Positions 13,501 to 28,500 of a DNA stretch of 64,000 nucleotides are shown here, piece after piece. The DNA comes from Tubulanus polymorphus (lineage: Eukaryota > Nemertea > Palaeonemertea > Tubulaniformes > Tubulanidae). The notes beneath the pieces are model-generated. The model did no database searches. It had not been told where the DNA came from and saw only the letters and a program-made list of their open reading frames with translations. The position numbers and the translations under genes were made by a program. Positions within the stretch are counted from its first letter, which is position 1. Each line of letters begins with the position of its first letter. The stretch is taken from assembly GCF_964204645.1 (NCBI RefSeq), contig NC_134036.1, positions 3,644,001-3,708,000 on the forward strand. The letters are read 5' to 3'.

Positions 13501-16500
13501 CACTAATTTCAATACAAAATACAATGTCCCCTTCTTAGAAAAACTTAGCGTTATCGAAATAAAACGCGCGGGCTGAAGCCAAACTTACTATTACCTCTTT
13601 GGGAAACGAAACTCGCGCTATCTCAACCAATGTCGTAGTGAAGGACGCGGTAGGTTGCGCGTCGGGTGCGTCACTATCGTCAGCTTCGACTTCATTCTTA
13701 ACGTTGGTCAAGGAAAACAAAACCAGCCTGAATAAATGATAAAATAGGCGATATATATGGCATTGACATTATCAGATTTCGACGTATATTCTATGAATAA
13801 CAGAAGGCGATGATTTTCTAGATTATGCTAGAGCTTACTTGCCATCCTTGGTACCGACCGCTATCAATGAACCAGTACTAGTCGCATCCACGCACAAAGC
13901 CGGGGCTCCCTGCGCAAAGAATACAAAAGATGTACAAATGAACAGTTGCCCATCAGTATTTTTTGCGACGGAAAATGAAGTCATTCTCCCGGCAGGAAAC
14001 ATAGCACCAGCCGGTGGCGCCGCTCCCGCTTAAAGCCAAGCAGCCAATCAACTCGAAGTAAACACGTTCCTTTCAGTTCCGGAACTCAGGCGTAAAGGTG
14101 TATTTTCGTGATCCAACGCATCATCGATATTGACGGTTTTGACGAAAACACGTATAATTCGGTGGTCGCTCGTGGCGAGGGGGCTTTACTTTGAGCACGA
14201 TCGCTTAACTCAACAGAGATGACGGTGCCCCATCCGCCGATCGAAGTAAGCTCAATCCAAAAGGTTATTCAAAGATCATTCTCAACGGAACTGGGAGAAT
14301 TGTATCGGAAAAACGTACACCCACGAAGAGAAATTAAATTAATAATGACGCTTTCACTCAATTCGAATTTCTCATAGATTTTAAGTCGAAACTTCTGAAT
14401 AACTGTCGGGATTTTTATCAAACACAGTCGCTCGCCTATAGAAACCGACAGGGCATGCGGGGTCTACCGTTGGCTTCAGAATTTGGTACGGGCACAGATA
14501 ACCGTAGGTAGATACACCTTGGAGTATGATACACTTACCGTCATCACGTGTTTCCAAAGGGCTACGTGTCGCGACGCATCGAACAGACACAGCGAACTGT
14601 CGTATCCGGCCGTCAGGAACAGCGAGGTATTCGAGTCGAGTTGAATACTAGTCAAACCGCGCAAATCATCGTAATGGCTCTAAATATATGGTTGTGGAGA
14701 AATTGACAAAAACGAATGAACGCGGATATTTTCGAGACATTGGGGTTGAAGGCAACAATAATACAATATTGCAATAAGTGATGCAAAAATGCCAAAAGGC
14801 AAACATACCTCTCATTTTGGGGGGAAAAGAAATTTCGAACCCGTTAAAATTATGTAAATTCTACTTTCCAACTAGGATGTATCTGTACTCCAACTATAAG
14901 AGATTTCAAAATCGAACCCGCTCGTACCATTTCCCGGCAAGTGTGGTGAATGAATGAACACTTAATTTTTCAAATATAATTTACAGCATATTGTACAGAG
15001 CATAATACAAAATACAGTAAATTAGACTTGGAGGGGCCTGTAGAAACTAAGAAATAGTTTACATAAAACAGGTCCCTCAAAAGAGAAAAGTGGTGGGGCA
15101 ATGATCGAATGTGGTTCGCATGCAAAGATGACCAAAGCTTCTTTGACCGAACACTGATTTCCTGGAGGGAAGTATAAACATTTGTGATTTACCTGCGTCA
15201 GCGAGCCTGGGTTGAGCTGCACGTCCTGTAACGGGAAGTATTGAGTGTTGATGTTGGCGGTCAAGATACTGTTGGTGGTAGTGCCCATTAGTAGCATGTC
15301 TTTGTAAAGTTTGAGCATTCGAACACCGCCTTCGTGAGCTGGAATCTGAAGAGTATTCAGTTGATGCTAATGAGTTGCAGGAACAAAATAGACGATATGC
15401 AAATAAGGCAATGGGTACCGTTGGCCATCGGTGGAGTTGGCGTCTTATAAGGCAACAGGTTGGGAGCTCGGTTTTGAAATTAAGAAACCCCCTGATTTGT
15501 GTCCGGCAGGTGTGGTGGACTCGTAAGGGATACAAAAAATAACAACATAGAAATTGCATCAATCAAGACGGCCAAAAAATCAATATTTCGAGTTTCCAAA
15601 TGACGTCTTCGTAATACGTACTTTCAGTATACCGACCGAGTCCATGTACCGATCCCAAATCCAACTGCGCACTTTGTTATCACGGCCACCAGTGAGCAGA
15701 ACATTCTTAATCAACAGTAGCGAAAATACCGGACCCTTGAAAAAAAAACCAGAAATATATGAACATAGATTTTGCGATAGACCTGGCTACATCACCAGGT
15801 ACGCACGTGTGCAAATCATGCATTGTATTGTTTATTTCTTCTTGGGACCAAAAGCTTTGCTGTCTTCGTGCCAATAGTAGACAAAAATGACGAAGTTACG
15901 AGCTATAAGAACTCGTTATGATAATGAAATACACACGAGCTCTACGTGCAGTAAAGACGCCGTTTGTAAAACTAACATCCTATAATCTCCGGTCAATGTT
16001 TAGTTCAACCTTGAGGCAAATTTGCCCTAGCTCTCAAAGAGCCTTCGACTACCAGAAAGTTGCCTTATCATTTACATTTTACTTTTATACCGCAAATAAA
16101 ACTCTTTTTGCTATAGGATTATCCTAATGTCTCTTATCCATTCATGCGTGTATTACCTCTTAATTCATAAGCCAAGTACAGTGGAACCTCGTTACAGCTT
16201 CACGGGACCAGATTATATGTTCGTTATAACGAGTATCAAATAAATCAAATTGTCCTACTTGGGACAAAATTTTATATTTTGTTGTATCAGATGAATCGTT
16301 GTATCCTAGTTCGTTCTAACGAGGTTCCACTGCAGCCATATTTTCTATGGAACTATGGCAATAAGTGATTACAGTTGTTACTTATCACCACTTGATTAGT
16401 TAAGGAGAAGTTAAGCAGTATTGGTTCGTTTACCTCGTGCGCGTGTTTAACGAGATTGACAACTTTGTTCGTGCTGTAACCCCATATGTAAATAGTACCG

Positions 16501-19500
16501 TTAGAATCACCCGTAATCAAATCACCGCGATCGTTGTGTATCATCGTGTTTATGTATTTCGCCCGTAAATGGCTCTGAAAAAAAATCAAGAAAGGCGATT
16601 TAAACGCCACGAACTGGAAGGCAATGGCTGGAGAGGGATAGTCGAGTATCGGTTCCCAGAATTTGATCGATATGCACACACAAAACGGGCCTGTGAAATA
16701 TCAAGTTTAGAAAGGACACATATGCATTAAACGTCTCATCTATTCTCCAGTTTTGTTCTTTCTAACAAAAGTACTAGCATCGAATCGTAAGGATTATTGC
16801 ATTTTTTGCACCGCATCAAGCATGTCTATTGAAAATTAGAACGACACCAATTTCCACCAGTACGAGATATTTCTATTTCAAATATATCTCGGAAAGTAAA
16901 TCTTTCATCTTGTCAGCGACTTCAAAAGTACGATATTTCTAACGTCAAATGCACACTAACATGTGAGTAAGGAGAAATCCTATTTCTACAGACCTGATAG
17001 TCAGCTTTTGCTTGGAGGTGCAACGAAGCGCTGTCCGGGATGAACTTCCACCAGACCAGATGTTCAAGGCCGATTGTGACGATGAGGTCCGCGTTTCTCG
17101 GGTTGAATTTGATGTCACAAACTACGGGCGTCCCGACCTTTATAAGTCAGGAAAATACACTGTACTTTAATCGATATACATTCAAAATTAGAGATTCGCG
17201 ACAAATGCAAAGGATTTGATTCTTGATTGCTGTTTTCTGGTTTATCTTAATGTTATGAAATCTTTTAGAACTATATACATCATAATCATCTATTTCCACT
17301 GCAGTTTGCCTTGAACGAATTCAACCGTGCCATGGAAAAAAACCCGGCCTTGTCCTTTCCTCATCCATACTCTAAAGTGATTTGATACTTTGCCCGGCCG
17401 GAGGATGATCTCACTCACCTGAACGCTTGTTATCATCTTCCCTCTCAACGTGTCCCACACTGACATCGTGTGCTCTTCACTACTGTCGACCGCGACCAAA
17501 TAATCCTGAGACAAAATGAAATGATTATACTTAAGATTGATAAGAGGTTACTCGAAGATGCTCAACAACGCCTATAAGGCCACATTTAACAATAGGCTTG
17601 CCTAGTGAGCTGGATTACGACAAAATCCAAAATTCCATATTTTCAGTAGGCCTATACAGAGATTTATAGAAACCGACCTATAATTACAAGCCACATGCTT
17701 AACTTAATCAGGTCAATCTTAAGGGACGAAACCTTGATTGATTGAGACCCGTAAATATATGTAGCTGTTAGGTTTTACCTTGTTTTTGGCGAAGGCCAAA
17801 GCTATCACAGACTTCTGGAAATATTTACACCCGAGAACATGCAGAGTCTGCATAGTATCACAGCGCCATACTCTGACCTCAGCCTGGGTGAGGAGGTAAG
17901 CATAAACATATCTCAAATACTGAATAAGATTTATAATTTCTATGACACATACAAAAGTTCTATCTATTAATTTTTAAGTAAATCATTTTGCTTGTTAAGG
18001 TTTTTGATTATTGTTTATTGTTATAGCATCCTCTAAAAAACAAATTATTTACCTCAATCTTTTTGTCGTTCTCCAAACAGGATTGGCCAGTCGCTATAGT
18101 TACCCCATCAGAATGCACAGCCATGCTTCAATGGAAATACAGATATTGTTAGAATTATTGATATATTCATTGATTTGTCCAAAGCATTTGAGAACATAAC
18201 CCAGTGATTTGTACATGTCAACTTTCAAATAATGAATCACAAAAGCGATTTATCTAGTATTAGGCATAATTAATAAAATTTTATTTTGATATTGACAAAG
18301 CATGAAAAATTTCTGAATAATCAACCGACCATCTGGACCCTCGATTTCCGATTTCGAAATCAAACCCCGTTCCAGCAGGACGTGTAGTAGGTTAGTATGG
18401 GACACCGATTCGATGGATAATCCTTTTAGATCAAACACCTCACCTTTTTATCTCGCTGCTGTGGGCCTTGTAGTGTCGCTGCTGTCGTTCTTCGATTTTA
18501 TAAATAACGACGATGTTCGCGATGTAATAGGCGATCTCGCCGCTGCCCAAAACGAATATGTTACTGCGACAGTCGTTGCCTCGATAACCGTACACCCAAT
18601 CCAGTTGTAACCGTTCACGGGGTGGGTCACTGTTCAGACCTGCAAAACCCGTCGAAAGCTACAGTTTTCCAAAGAACTTTACCCACAGCTTTTGGGCCTA
18701 GTATCCTAAGTACTATATAGAAACAAAAATTCTTTTTAAACGAATATTGAATATTTTTCTATACAATATCTAAGATACTTGGGGTCAAGGTTTTTCATAT
18801 GAGTTGACCGAAACGATTATAGGTTTGCGATGCTGACCACCAAAGTTCCGAAGGAGCTAAAGTTTACTGTGGATTACACACGCCAGACTTAGCTGTTTTC
18901 AAACACATGCAGCCTTCGTATAACAAATGCTTAATGTCTGGGCTTGATGGATAGACTGATGATGATGTTATGGGTGTCGAAGCGAATGAATGTTTCTGCA
19001 ATTGGCGATATCTTACAAACAAAATTAGGTTACTTTCGGTCTGAATTGTGATATAGATTAATTCTTAACAATTTGAAGAAATAAATGAATGCAAGATAGC
19101 GTCAATTACGAAATCTTTCATGTCTGGGGGTTTGCTCGGGTTCGCAACGTGCTAAGCTAACCTGCTAGTTTGAGGTTGTCCGGTAAGAAAAGCAGCTGCT
19201 TTTTACCACCGATATCGACAGAGATCGTGTTGTTCGCGTCGGAATGCTTGACGGGATGTTCTCCGAGTGGCTTATCTTTGACGCTCACACCGCCGCCGCG
19301 TCCCTGCGCTGGAATCATCTCTGTAAACGAACGAATCCGAATGTCAAAGAAGAGAACATCGAAACATACGTATTATATTAATCTCTATCAAGTAAATAGA
19401 CGAGAGGTCGAAATATATGCTAGAACTTTGAACTCGAGTCGATCGCGGTTAAATCGTCAGAGTTCAATTTTCGTATCCCAATTTGTATTTCTAATTCAAT

Positions 19501-22500
19501 TTACTGAGTGTAAGTCGTCATTTAGATAGGTTATCAACGCAACGACCGTCTCGACTACGACGACTCAAGCGAGCTCGACCGAATAAACACTAATAATAAT
19601 GATAAAACTGTAATAATAAAAGACTCGAAGAAGGCTTTCATTTTTGCGCATATCGACAAATACAACTTACATACCGCCAGTATCCTCGTGTATGACGTCA
19701 TTGTGTTTATCGACTTGTATAAGTGGAATCGAAGATTGTTTTTGTTCGCCTTTCTTTTTACCGGCTAAATAGAAAAAAAAGTAATCAACTAAAAACTTTT
19801 TGTCCTTGAGTTCTCTCGCAGTCTCTCATTGAAGGTTGGTGATGAGATATGCGAAATCGATCATCGAAACTTGGTTTTCCTTGCTAGATTTAAGTTCTGC
19901 CTTTGACACTATTGACCAGCAACCTTTATTAGAACGTCTTAATGTTGATTTTGGTTTGGACGGATGATTCCCCCAATTGATTAGAACTGGCGGGCGTACC
20001 CGGGAAATTTCAAAATAGTCAACGTTCTAGGCCCGACTAGTCAAATTCTCAATTATGGGGTGCCTCAAGGTTCAATTCTAGGTCCGCTTTTATTATCACC
20101 GTTTACAAATACCATTGGTAATCTCGTCGTTTCTTTTACTATCTACATTTTTTCTGTTTTTCATATGGACTGACTCATGAAAGAAACGGCTGGTTGGGGA
20201 CATTCTTATATAATAACGGTACTAACCATTTCGAAGTAAACCCCTGACTGAACTAAAAAATCCCGTTTTCGTCGGAGCAACTGATTTTTGTTCTGAAAAA
20301 GAAAATCATGAAAATTCATCTTCATGCTCGGATGCTGATCTTGAAGAGTTGATAACCGGACGGATTATTCAGATTTGTTTCGGGTGGTGTAGAGTCTAAA
20401 AAATCTAATCCGGAATAATGGACAAGTACATCGTAGCACAGTTCAACAATCTATGATGAATTTTCCAAAAAATGGAGACGAACGGTTTCAGAAATAAAGG
20501 CGATTTGTTTACGCACCCGGGGTATGAATACATATTCTGTTTATTTACCTTTCGAAACGGGAGGTACGGTTAATGAATTCTGCGTATTGATAGGTGCGTT
20601 AGCCGAAACAGGCGTGGCTTCTGTCATTTCTAAATCGAAAGATAAAAGATGCGATAAGATATCCAAAATTTGATATCAAGACCGATTTTTCAACAGGTAT
20701 TCTCAGTTTAGAAGATGATGAACAAATTCACGATTGATGATACTAAAGGCTATATCTTTCTGACGGTTTCGAGGTTAATCTAAGTCTTATATTCAAAGGA
20801 ACAGAATTGATTTCTTTTCTTTCTGAAGATGGTGTTCAGAGAAACCTCGAAATTTTTGAAATAATAAACTTCATTAGTTGGACTTAAATTATTTGAAACG
20901 CAATTTAATTGATCTTTTGCTATAAGAAATGTCGTTTTAAAGCACGGTTTGACACATTTTCTGTAGATACTTCTCGAAAAAACGTTTCATGTGTAAGTAC
21001 CCTTGGACCAAAGTGGATTTAGAACATTTTCTTAATTCAATGACTTGGATAACTTACGCGCACCGGGTTCCGAGTATTCGGCCAATAGCTCTTTGGTTTT
21101 ATTGACTGATATCTTTATCTGTCCCTGCGTCAGTTTCTAGATAAAAAGTAACACACATAAAAACATCAACTTTATCTTAGATGTATCAATGTCATGCTAA
21201 AGTGATCTATTTTTGCTGAGTGTGTGGTTTATTTCAAAATGCCTTTTTCTCGTGCGACGTTAAGTTTTCGTATAGTTCTTCGCTATAGAAACGAGTAAAC
21301 TATTATCATCACTAAGTGCAGCTTTTGTATCGTATTTTCGACGTTACGTCAAAAACTGATCGTCCACAATTCACGTGGTGTTCAGGACTTCTGAGACAAT
21401 TTGATCGAACTTTCAACGCCAGACGGATATTAAAGGGCAAATGAAGAGTCCGTTATATAATCATCAATTAGCCTTTTAAAAGTAATTAGTTGAAACGTCA
21501 TATATAACATATGTAAACTTTCGAAATCCAATTTATCTACAAATTTAAATACTGGTTTTTCTTCACATAACCAATTATTATCCAGACACATCAACTCTTT
21601 ATTAGATTTGGGTTAACATCACTATGTGTCACTCTGTTATCGCCACCCTTTTCAGTCCACTTCACATAGTTTGTTTTTACCCTGAACTGTTTAGAATTGC
21701 TGTGGTTTCCACGGTACCCCTTGATGTTTTATTGCTTGGTCTTTTTATCTTTAGTTTTGACACACTGCTTCTATTCTAGATCCTGTGAGTTAATATGCTT
21801 TGTTACTTGTTTTTCTGGTCATTCCACCTGATGATGGCTGTTAGTCAACAGCCGAAACGTTGTGGTTTCGTAATAATAAAATTGTTCGTGTAGTTTCAAA
21901 TTCGAAGTGTGGGATTTCTACATTTATCTACAGTTTACACGGATTATAGTGTTTATTCGACAACTAGTTGAAACGTCATTTTACACAAAACAAAGCTAAG
22001 ATTTTCATCGGCAAACTTTGAGAATACGATTCAAACTACGATGGTGAATGTCTGCACAGTTGATCTAGATTTCAGATCGACACCCGCATTGATAGCGAAG
22101 GAAAGTTACGGCCCAACGGACTTCAATACTTTCGGCAGTCTTAAAATAAGCCATCACTACCTTCCTGAGGTTGGAGAGGGTGCGCTCTTTTTCCGTGTCG
22201 AGGGAACCGAAGCTGTTATCTCGTTTACACCAAGGCTCTTGCAGTTTGAAGAATTCGGGTTTTTCGTCGGGCGGCAAACTCTCCAGAAACGTTTCCTGGG
22301 CTTTTTCGAGAAAACTGAGCATCTCCGGCCAGCTGGAATAAATCGAAAAAATAGGAATCGAAACGAGTTAGCAAATATTGGCAATTTCAGCGAATATTTC
22401 GAAACAGTTTCCGGAAAGTACTGCCACCTGGCGACGATTCAGTACTGATGACGCAAAGGAAGGGTTACCGTACCCGGAAGCTAAACAAAGCATCTCGCTT

Positions 22501-25500
22501 GGCTCGCTAAACACATCGTTTTTCGAGAATGAATTATCAATTTTGTGCTGTTTACTACACTTTTTGATGGTATGTACCACATACAAATGTATATTACATC
22601 AACTAGTTTCAGTGACTGGCATCTAAATCGAACAAATGCAAAAAATCTTAATATGCTAAATTCGATCGTACACGACCGTGTTTTTTTGCACAACCGACAA
22701 GGTCGTTTCTGAGTAAGGAGTTAAGGAGGACCGACGCGTACTTAACTGCATTATCAGTTCACTCTCAAAAATATTTACCTGACCTTCCCGTTCGCTTCGT
22801 CGTCGCATCGTCTCAACAGACTCGTCAACAAGGCACCGTAGATGGGCATGTCATCCGTGTTGAATAGTTCGATGATTTTCTGCTGTTCTAACTGGCCGGT
22901 TTTCTGCTTGTCCATAATCTTGATTAAAGACGAGATGCAAATAAAATTAGAATGTCACAAATGTTCGTATACGTTGGGGTTCTGTGCTAGTCAATATGCA
23001 CTACAGTGAAATTAGGCATTCATTTCATGACCCTAATTTATATGCGATGAATTTTGATAATTAAGTGTTGTGTCTTTTTTGATGATGCGCACCACTTCAT
23101 CAATATATCGGGCCTAGACTGGATGCGGATCGTCGATTATCGATGTATTCAAATACAAGATTACTTTATCGATCCTTAATTTATAATCTATATCATTCAT
23201 AATTAGCAGAATATGCGGTTTTTTTTTCAAAGCGTCAAACAACTTTCATTAGTTTTCTTGTTATATATGTGAATATGTGAATATGGTATCAATTCAATAG
23301 ATTTCATCTAATATAAGTTATCGAGGGGAAAAGATTTATTGTGCGACTATTCTATTAGATTATTAAATTTCATTGAAAAACGCGTCTTGCTCCAGCAGTG
23401 ACATCGTGATATCTGAGTTGACATCTCTAAGTAATCGTTGTTTTTCTTTTTTACAATAATCACCTGCAATATACGGCGTAATTCGTTCAGATCGGGCTGC
23501 AGCCTGGAGCGCGCCAGCTCGCACTCGACCCTAAAAATCAGATCCTGATCACGTGCTTCAGGCGGCAAGACGGAAGTGTTCGAAGTGTCGTTGGCGTTGT
23601 CGGTGTTCAGCGCCTCGACGCTGTCACGGCCTGAAAAAAAAATATAAATAATTCATTTTTTTGAGTTGACCTGTACAATCATACCGGTATCAACAGGCAG
23701 CCTGGACTCGCCTTCAGAAATTGTGCATATACTTATACTGATTATTTCTTGAAAGTTTATACGTAGCGGTGTTTGTTGTTCATTTTCAATTAGAAATGTC
23801 TCAGGTGAAGTTCTGAATACATGTGAAGTGTGGACGATCAGTTTTTTTAAGTTTGCTGATAAAATATCTTATTTCTGGTGTTTGTAGTTCATTTTCAATT
23901 AGAAATGTCTCAGGTGAAGTCCTGAACACATTTGAAGTGTGGACGATCTGTTTTGGAAGTGTGTTGATAAAATGTCTAATATCTATTTTTTTGTAGTTCA
24001 TTTTCAATTGAAAATGTCTTTAGTGAAGTACTGAACACATGTGAAGTGGAGGCGATCAGTTTTTGAAAGTTGAAAATATCTAAAATGAAATAATCATCAC
24101 AAGTGGAACGTGGACGATCAAAATGTCTGAAGGGTTTCGAGAGTGCATAAGGACATCGAATTTGTTTCGAATTCGAATTTTTGCTATTTTTTGCCGTTAT
24201 TGCTCCGCTTGAAGCCGAAGAAATTTCTAAACAGAAAAACGAATGACCTTGGATTACAAATTTTTCAACGCAATTATAGACAAGCATTTTGATCAAAGAA
24301 ACCAACAAGCTATATTGTCAAAATTGCATAGAATATTTTTACGCTTTCGACAAAATTTACAACAATTTTACAATGATGGTTTGGGGTTTTCGGAATGTTG
24401 GCTTTTGGTAAAATCATTGGGACTTTATGGCTAAAACTGTATAGTTTTACCAGTTCACGTCATCTTATTCCATGCTCATATATACAAGACCAACAGACGA
24501 ACAACGGTTTAAAACTGGCGAACAAAGGATGCGAAAATCTATAACGCATTTTACTCCCTTTGTAAATTCAACGAAAATATATCAAAGCTAAAAGTTTCTA
24601 CGGCGTCAGTTTCAGTACAAAAGATCAAACATGACAAAGAGCCAATTTGCGCCGCGCGTTCTGCTGAATAAAACTAAATTAAATTAGCGAACAAAAGCCG
24701 TTCGCGAATGCCTCGGTATCAAAGGCTGCCTTTTCATTTTAGATATCGTATTCGTAGAGAAAAGTTCACTGCAAGTTTAGAAACTTTGTCGGCAAATTCG
24801 TCTCCGCAATATTATCGCGCCGCGTAGGACGACAGACCACTGTGGTACTCAGTATCGATAATTTAAGTTTTGCCTTCAGTTTTCAGAGAAAGATTTCCGC
24901 TACAGTCGTTCGTTTTACACCTAGAAATTGATATTTGTTTCATACCTAAATATAAATATTCTTTTACAGAACATCTGCGATATTTTTAAAGCTACGAGTG
25001 AACTATTGAATTATCAAATCGCGTCTGTGATTGGCGCTACAGGTTTTAAAAGATGGAATAAATATTTCTTTAGATGTAGTATCTCGCATTTGATATTTGT
25101 GTTCGTTTTTCGATACGATTGTTTTCGACATGACACGAATTAAGAATGTTATGTTTGTAGTTCTGGTTTCCATCTTACTTCAAGTTTGCATCGCGCGCGC
25201 TGATCGCGCAGACTCTATCGAGAAATCGTCTGTGACGGTAAGTTCGTCTTGTAACAACACGTGGTACCCGCTAGATTCTACGTCCGGTTACATCGTTTCA
25301 CCGAATTACCCGTCGTTAACGCGCGGTGTTGAATGTCGTTGGTTCATCAACAGTTCTTTACCGGGAACTTTTCACGTCCAAGTTTACCACGATATCGATA
25401 TGTCGATATTCTGTAAGGCCAGCTACCTACTCGTGGGCGAGTCTGATGACAGATTATGCGGTGATGGAAAACATGAAATCCGCCGTAACGATTCGATCTC

Positions 25501-28500
25501 GTTGATGTTTAGAAGTAACGTCGATGATTCGCGAGGTAGTCGGGTTTATATCATTTATCGTTATGAACGAAACCGATTGATTCTAAGTCACAACTGTAGA
25601 TCCAATCGTCTTAGGTTGGAACGATTGCAAACATCAAATGGATACAAATTCGCTCTATCAATTTTTCAACAACATTGTCAACTATATTTAGAATGGCTCG
25701 GACTTCAGGATGGTTTCGCTTTGAACCTTACATTCATAGACGTTAGCTTCGAATTACACCCCATTGTTAAAAAAGTTTCGGTTAGAATCCACGACGGTTG
25801 GAACACCAGTAGCGAACCTATCGCTCATATACCTGAACAAAAAGGACTAACACCATCTACGTTTTATACTAAAACAAACAAGGCCATCGTCGGTATGCCA
25901 CCATTCGGATTCACATTTCACTCAAAATTACATGTGCACATTTACAAAATATCAGATTGGAACGTCTCTAACCCGTTGATTCAGATCTATAATAACGAGT
26001 CGGGAGTGCTCATTCCCGATGACAACAGTTTACACGTAATAACTCGATCAAAACACTTACACTGCTGGTCTATCACAGTGCAGGTGTTACAGTACGTCGT
26101 CTTCAACTGGACACGTGATCTCCTCACATCAGCTGACGGTGTTTATAAACTAGAAGGGTTACGCGCTGTAGAAACTGATATTTTACTCGGTTACAACTAC
26201 CTGCAATCACTGAGTGTCAAATCGGAAGGTTTTCTCGTCGTATTGTGCGTCATAACGGGAAAAGAACTAACGCAGTCTCGTATTGAGATAAATCAGCACG
26301 TGGAATCGCTTTCGATGACCGACGTTAAGGTTTCTACGCGACGAGTAAGTAATAAATACGTTTTGATATAGAATCGAATGTTTTTTTTTCAAAATGCTTT
26401 TAAACACAAATAGGAATTTTAACATCTGGCATCTTTTTCTACAGGCTATGGGCCAGTATTTTACGCCTTTTCGACAGTTCCCAACGAGAAACAAGCCGAT
26501 AGTGACGTACCGCGTGCAAATATTGAAGTTCACAACAATAGTAAATATTCATGAATCTGGTTTACGCATGTTGGTTTTATCAGAGAACTGCGAGCGAGCT
26601 GGATTTTACATATACGACGGTGGTAATTTCACGGCTAGACGATACGGTCCGTATTGTCCTCGTTCAACTAGGTACGACCGTAACGTCGTCAGTCTGATTA
26701 CATCAGGTCGATCGGTTACTATAGTAGCATACGCCTACAAATGGGACGGACAGTTGACCGAAGATAACCCACTTCTCAGATTTCAACCAACCGACTGTGT
26801 CGGGTACATCCTCCGGGAGGGAGAACGGCAGGTCAACATGACGTCACACTGTCTCGTGATTACACCCGAAAATCGACGCCTTCCTTTGAGACATATTTAC
26901 ATATTATCAGAACACGAATATCAAATTGACCGATGTTTTCCCGGAAAAAGGCAGATGTCTTCGTGCAAAAGATCTACAACTGTAAAAAGCCGATTTCTCA
27001 ATAACAGTCTCGTATTAAACACGGTTAGTCTTGACAGCGAAAACCAGTTCTGGCAATCTCCATTCATAGTTAAAGTACGTCGTAAATGCCAGAGTTTGAA
27101 GTTGGCCACTTCAGGTAGTATCGGAATGTTTTTACCGGATAAAGATGAATGCGGAATCGTGCAGTCACCGAACTACCCGGGATATGCAGGCTATCTTTCT
27201 CAGTCGCTTGGCTATAGATTCAATACTAGATTTGTAGGAAACGCAATTCAATACAAATACTACAGATTCGTTATCAAATACATCGACGTAACGCCGTGTT
27301 CTAAAGCATCTTTATCGGACAAGGATCCGATTGAGTTTGTTCAACAAATGTACGATTATATCATCGAAAAGCGGACGGAGGGCGTGCATAAAATCTGTAA
27401 AATTAACCATCCTTTACTCGGCAGCGTATTTCACAGTTTAAAGAAGGGTGGCTTCTATTTTAACGTGAAAGGTGAAGTTCCGGCATTTCAAATACAATAC
27501 ACATTAGAAGCATCGTCACAGATCGAAGGGAGTGGCTGCGACCCGGGATTAATTGATTCGGGAATTTCATGCGTTAAATATATCAGTGATGAACGTCTGA
27601 ATTGGGAGAATGCTGAATTGTATTGTAGACAGAAGTACGCGGGACATCTACTCAGCATCAACTCAGAACAGGAAATGGCGGCTATCAAGACGTTATTCGC
27701 TACGAAACTCCTTCAAAATGCTTATTCACAGATATCGCTCGTAATGATGATTGGATTAAAACTGCAGGTAATAAAACTTAATTTTCAGAGCTTTATTTTG
27801 TTTAGAATCAGATGCTGTTTACGCAATATAGCAAATCTTATTCAAATACGTAGTTGATAAACAACGAAAATTAGTTAAACTGGCGTTTCGGATAAAATTT
27901 CACAGATTTATATCTCAAAAAATACATTAGATTTTGAATATAGCTCCGAAGAAGGATAGGGCAGTGTAACAACAGATCTTACGTCGTTATGGTCAACATT
28001 GTGGGATTTTCATCAATCCTACTCAAGATAATATATATTACAACTATGAGTGCAATCATATGCTAAGTGTGAATACATATTATCAGGAAAATATATAATA
28101 TGCTTGTGTTTTCCAGCCAAATACTAGTCAATACACGTGGACTGACGGGAAACCATTGACCTACACAGAGTGGTATAAACCTACAAATAACGAAACCATA
28201 CCAGATGTTATTCAAGGATTGATATCTTTTAGAAGAAAACAACCGATAAATGACGTCAATATGCCGTGTACAGCGATGATACTGAATAATCCACGAGGTT
28301 CGGCGAACTGGGTTCGATTCCCGTGTCTTATCGAGGAGGTTCATACGACGTTTGTTTGCGAATCGGATAGAAATGAAACAAAACAAGATGGCAATCTGAC
28401 TTCATACGAAAATGAAACAATACTATCCGCTAAAAATGATTTTTTTCCAAAGCTAGACACCAGTTCAACCTGCCCTCGCGGTTGGGTAGGTATAGCAGGG

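Noticed and set aside
16634-16690. Putative exon with a CAG acceptor ([16 protein letters not shown])
   Set aside because: The flanking exons 17137-16994 and 16574-16434 join in phase and match the EML order without it.
18250-18438. Open stretch directly after the HELP exon ([16 protein letters not shown])
   Set aside because: It lies beyond a good GTGAGG donor and interrupts the HELP-to-WD40 continuity that is restored by the exon at 18125-18053.
22041-22448. 135-aa plus-strand frame
   Set aside because: Shadow of the EML-type exon 22332-22161 on the opposite strand.
24168-24237. Possible extra EML-type exon after a TTTAG acceptor ([14 protein letters not shown])
   Set aside because: No convincing donor follows, it runs into the 110-bp repeat, and exons 33649-33529 and 23630-23464 already join in phase without it.
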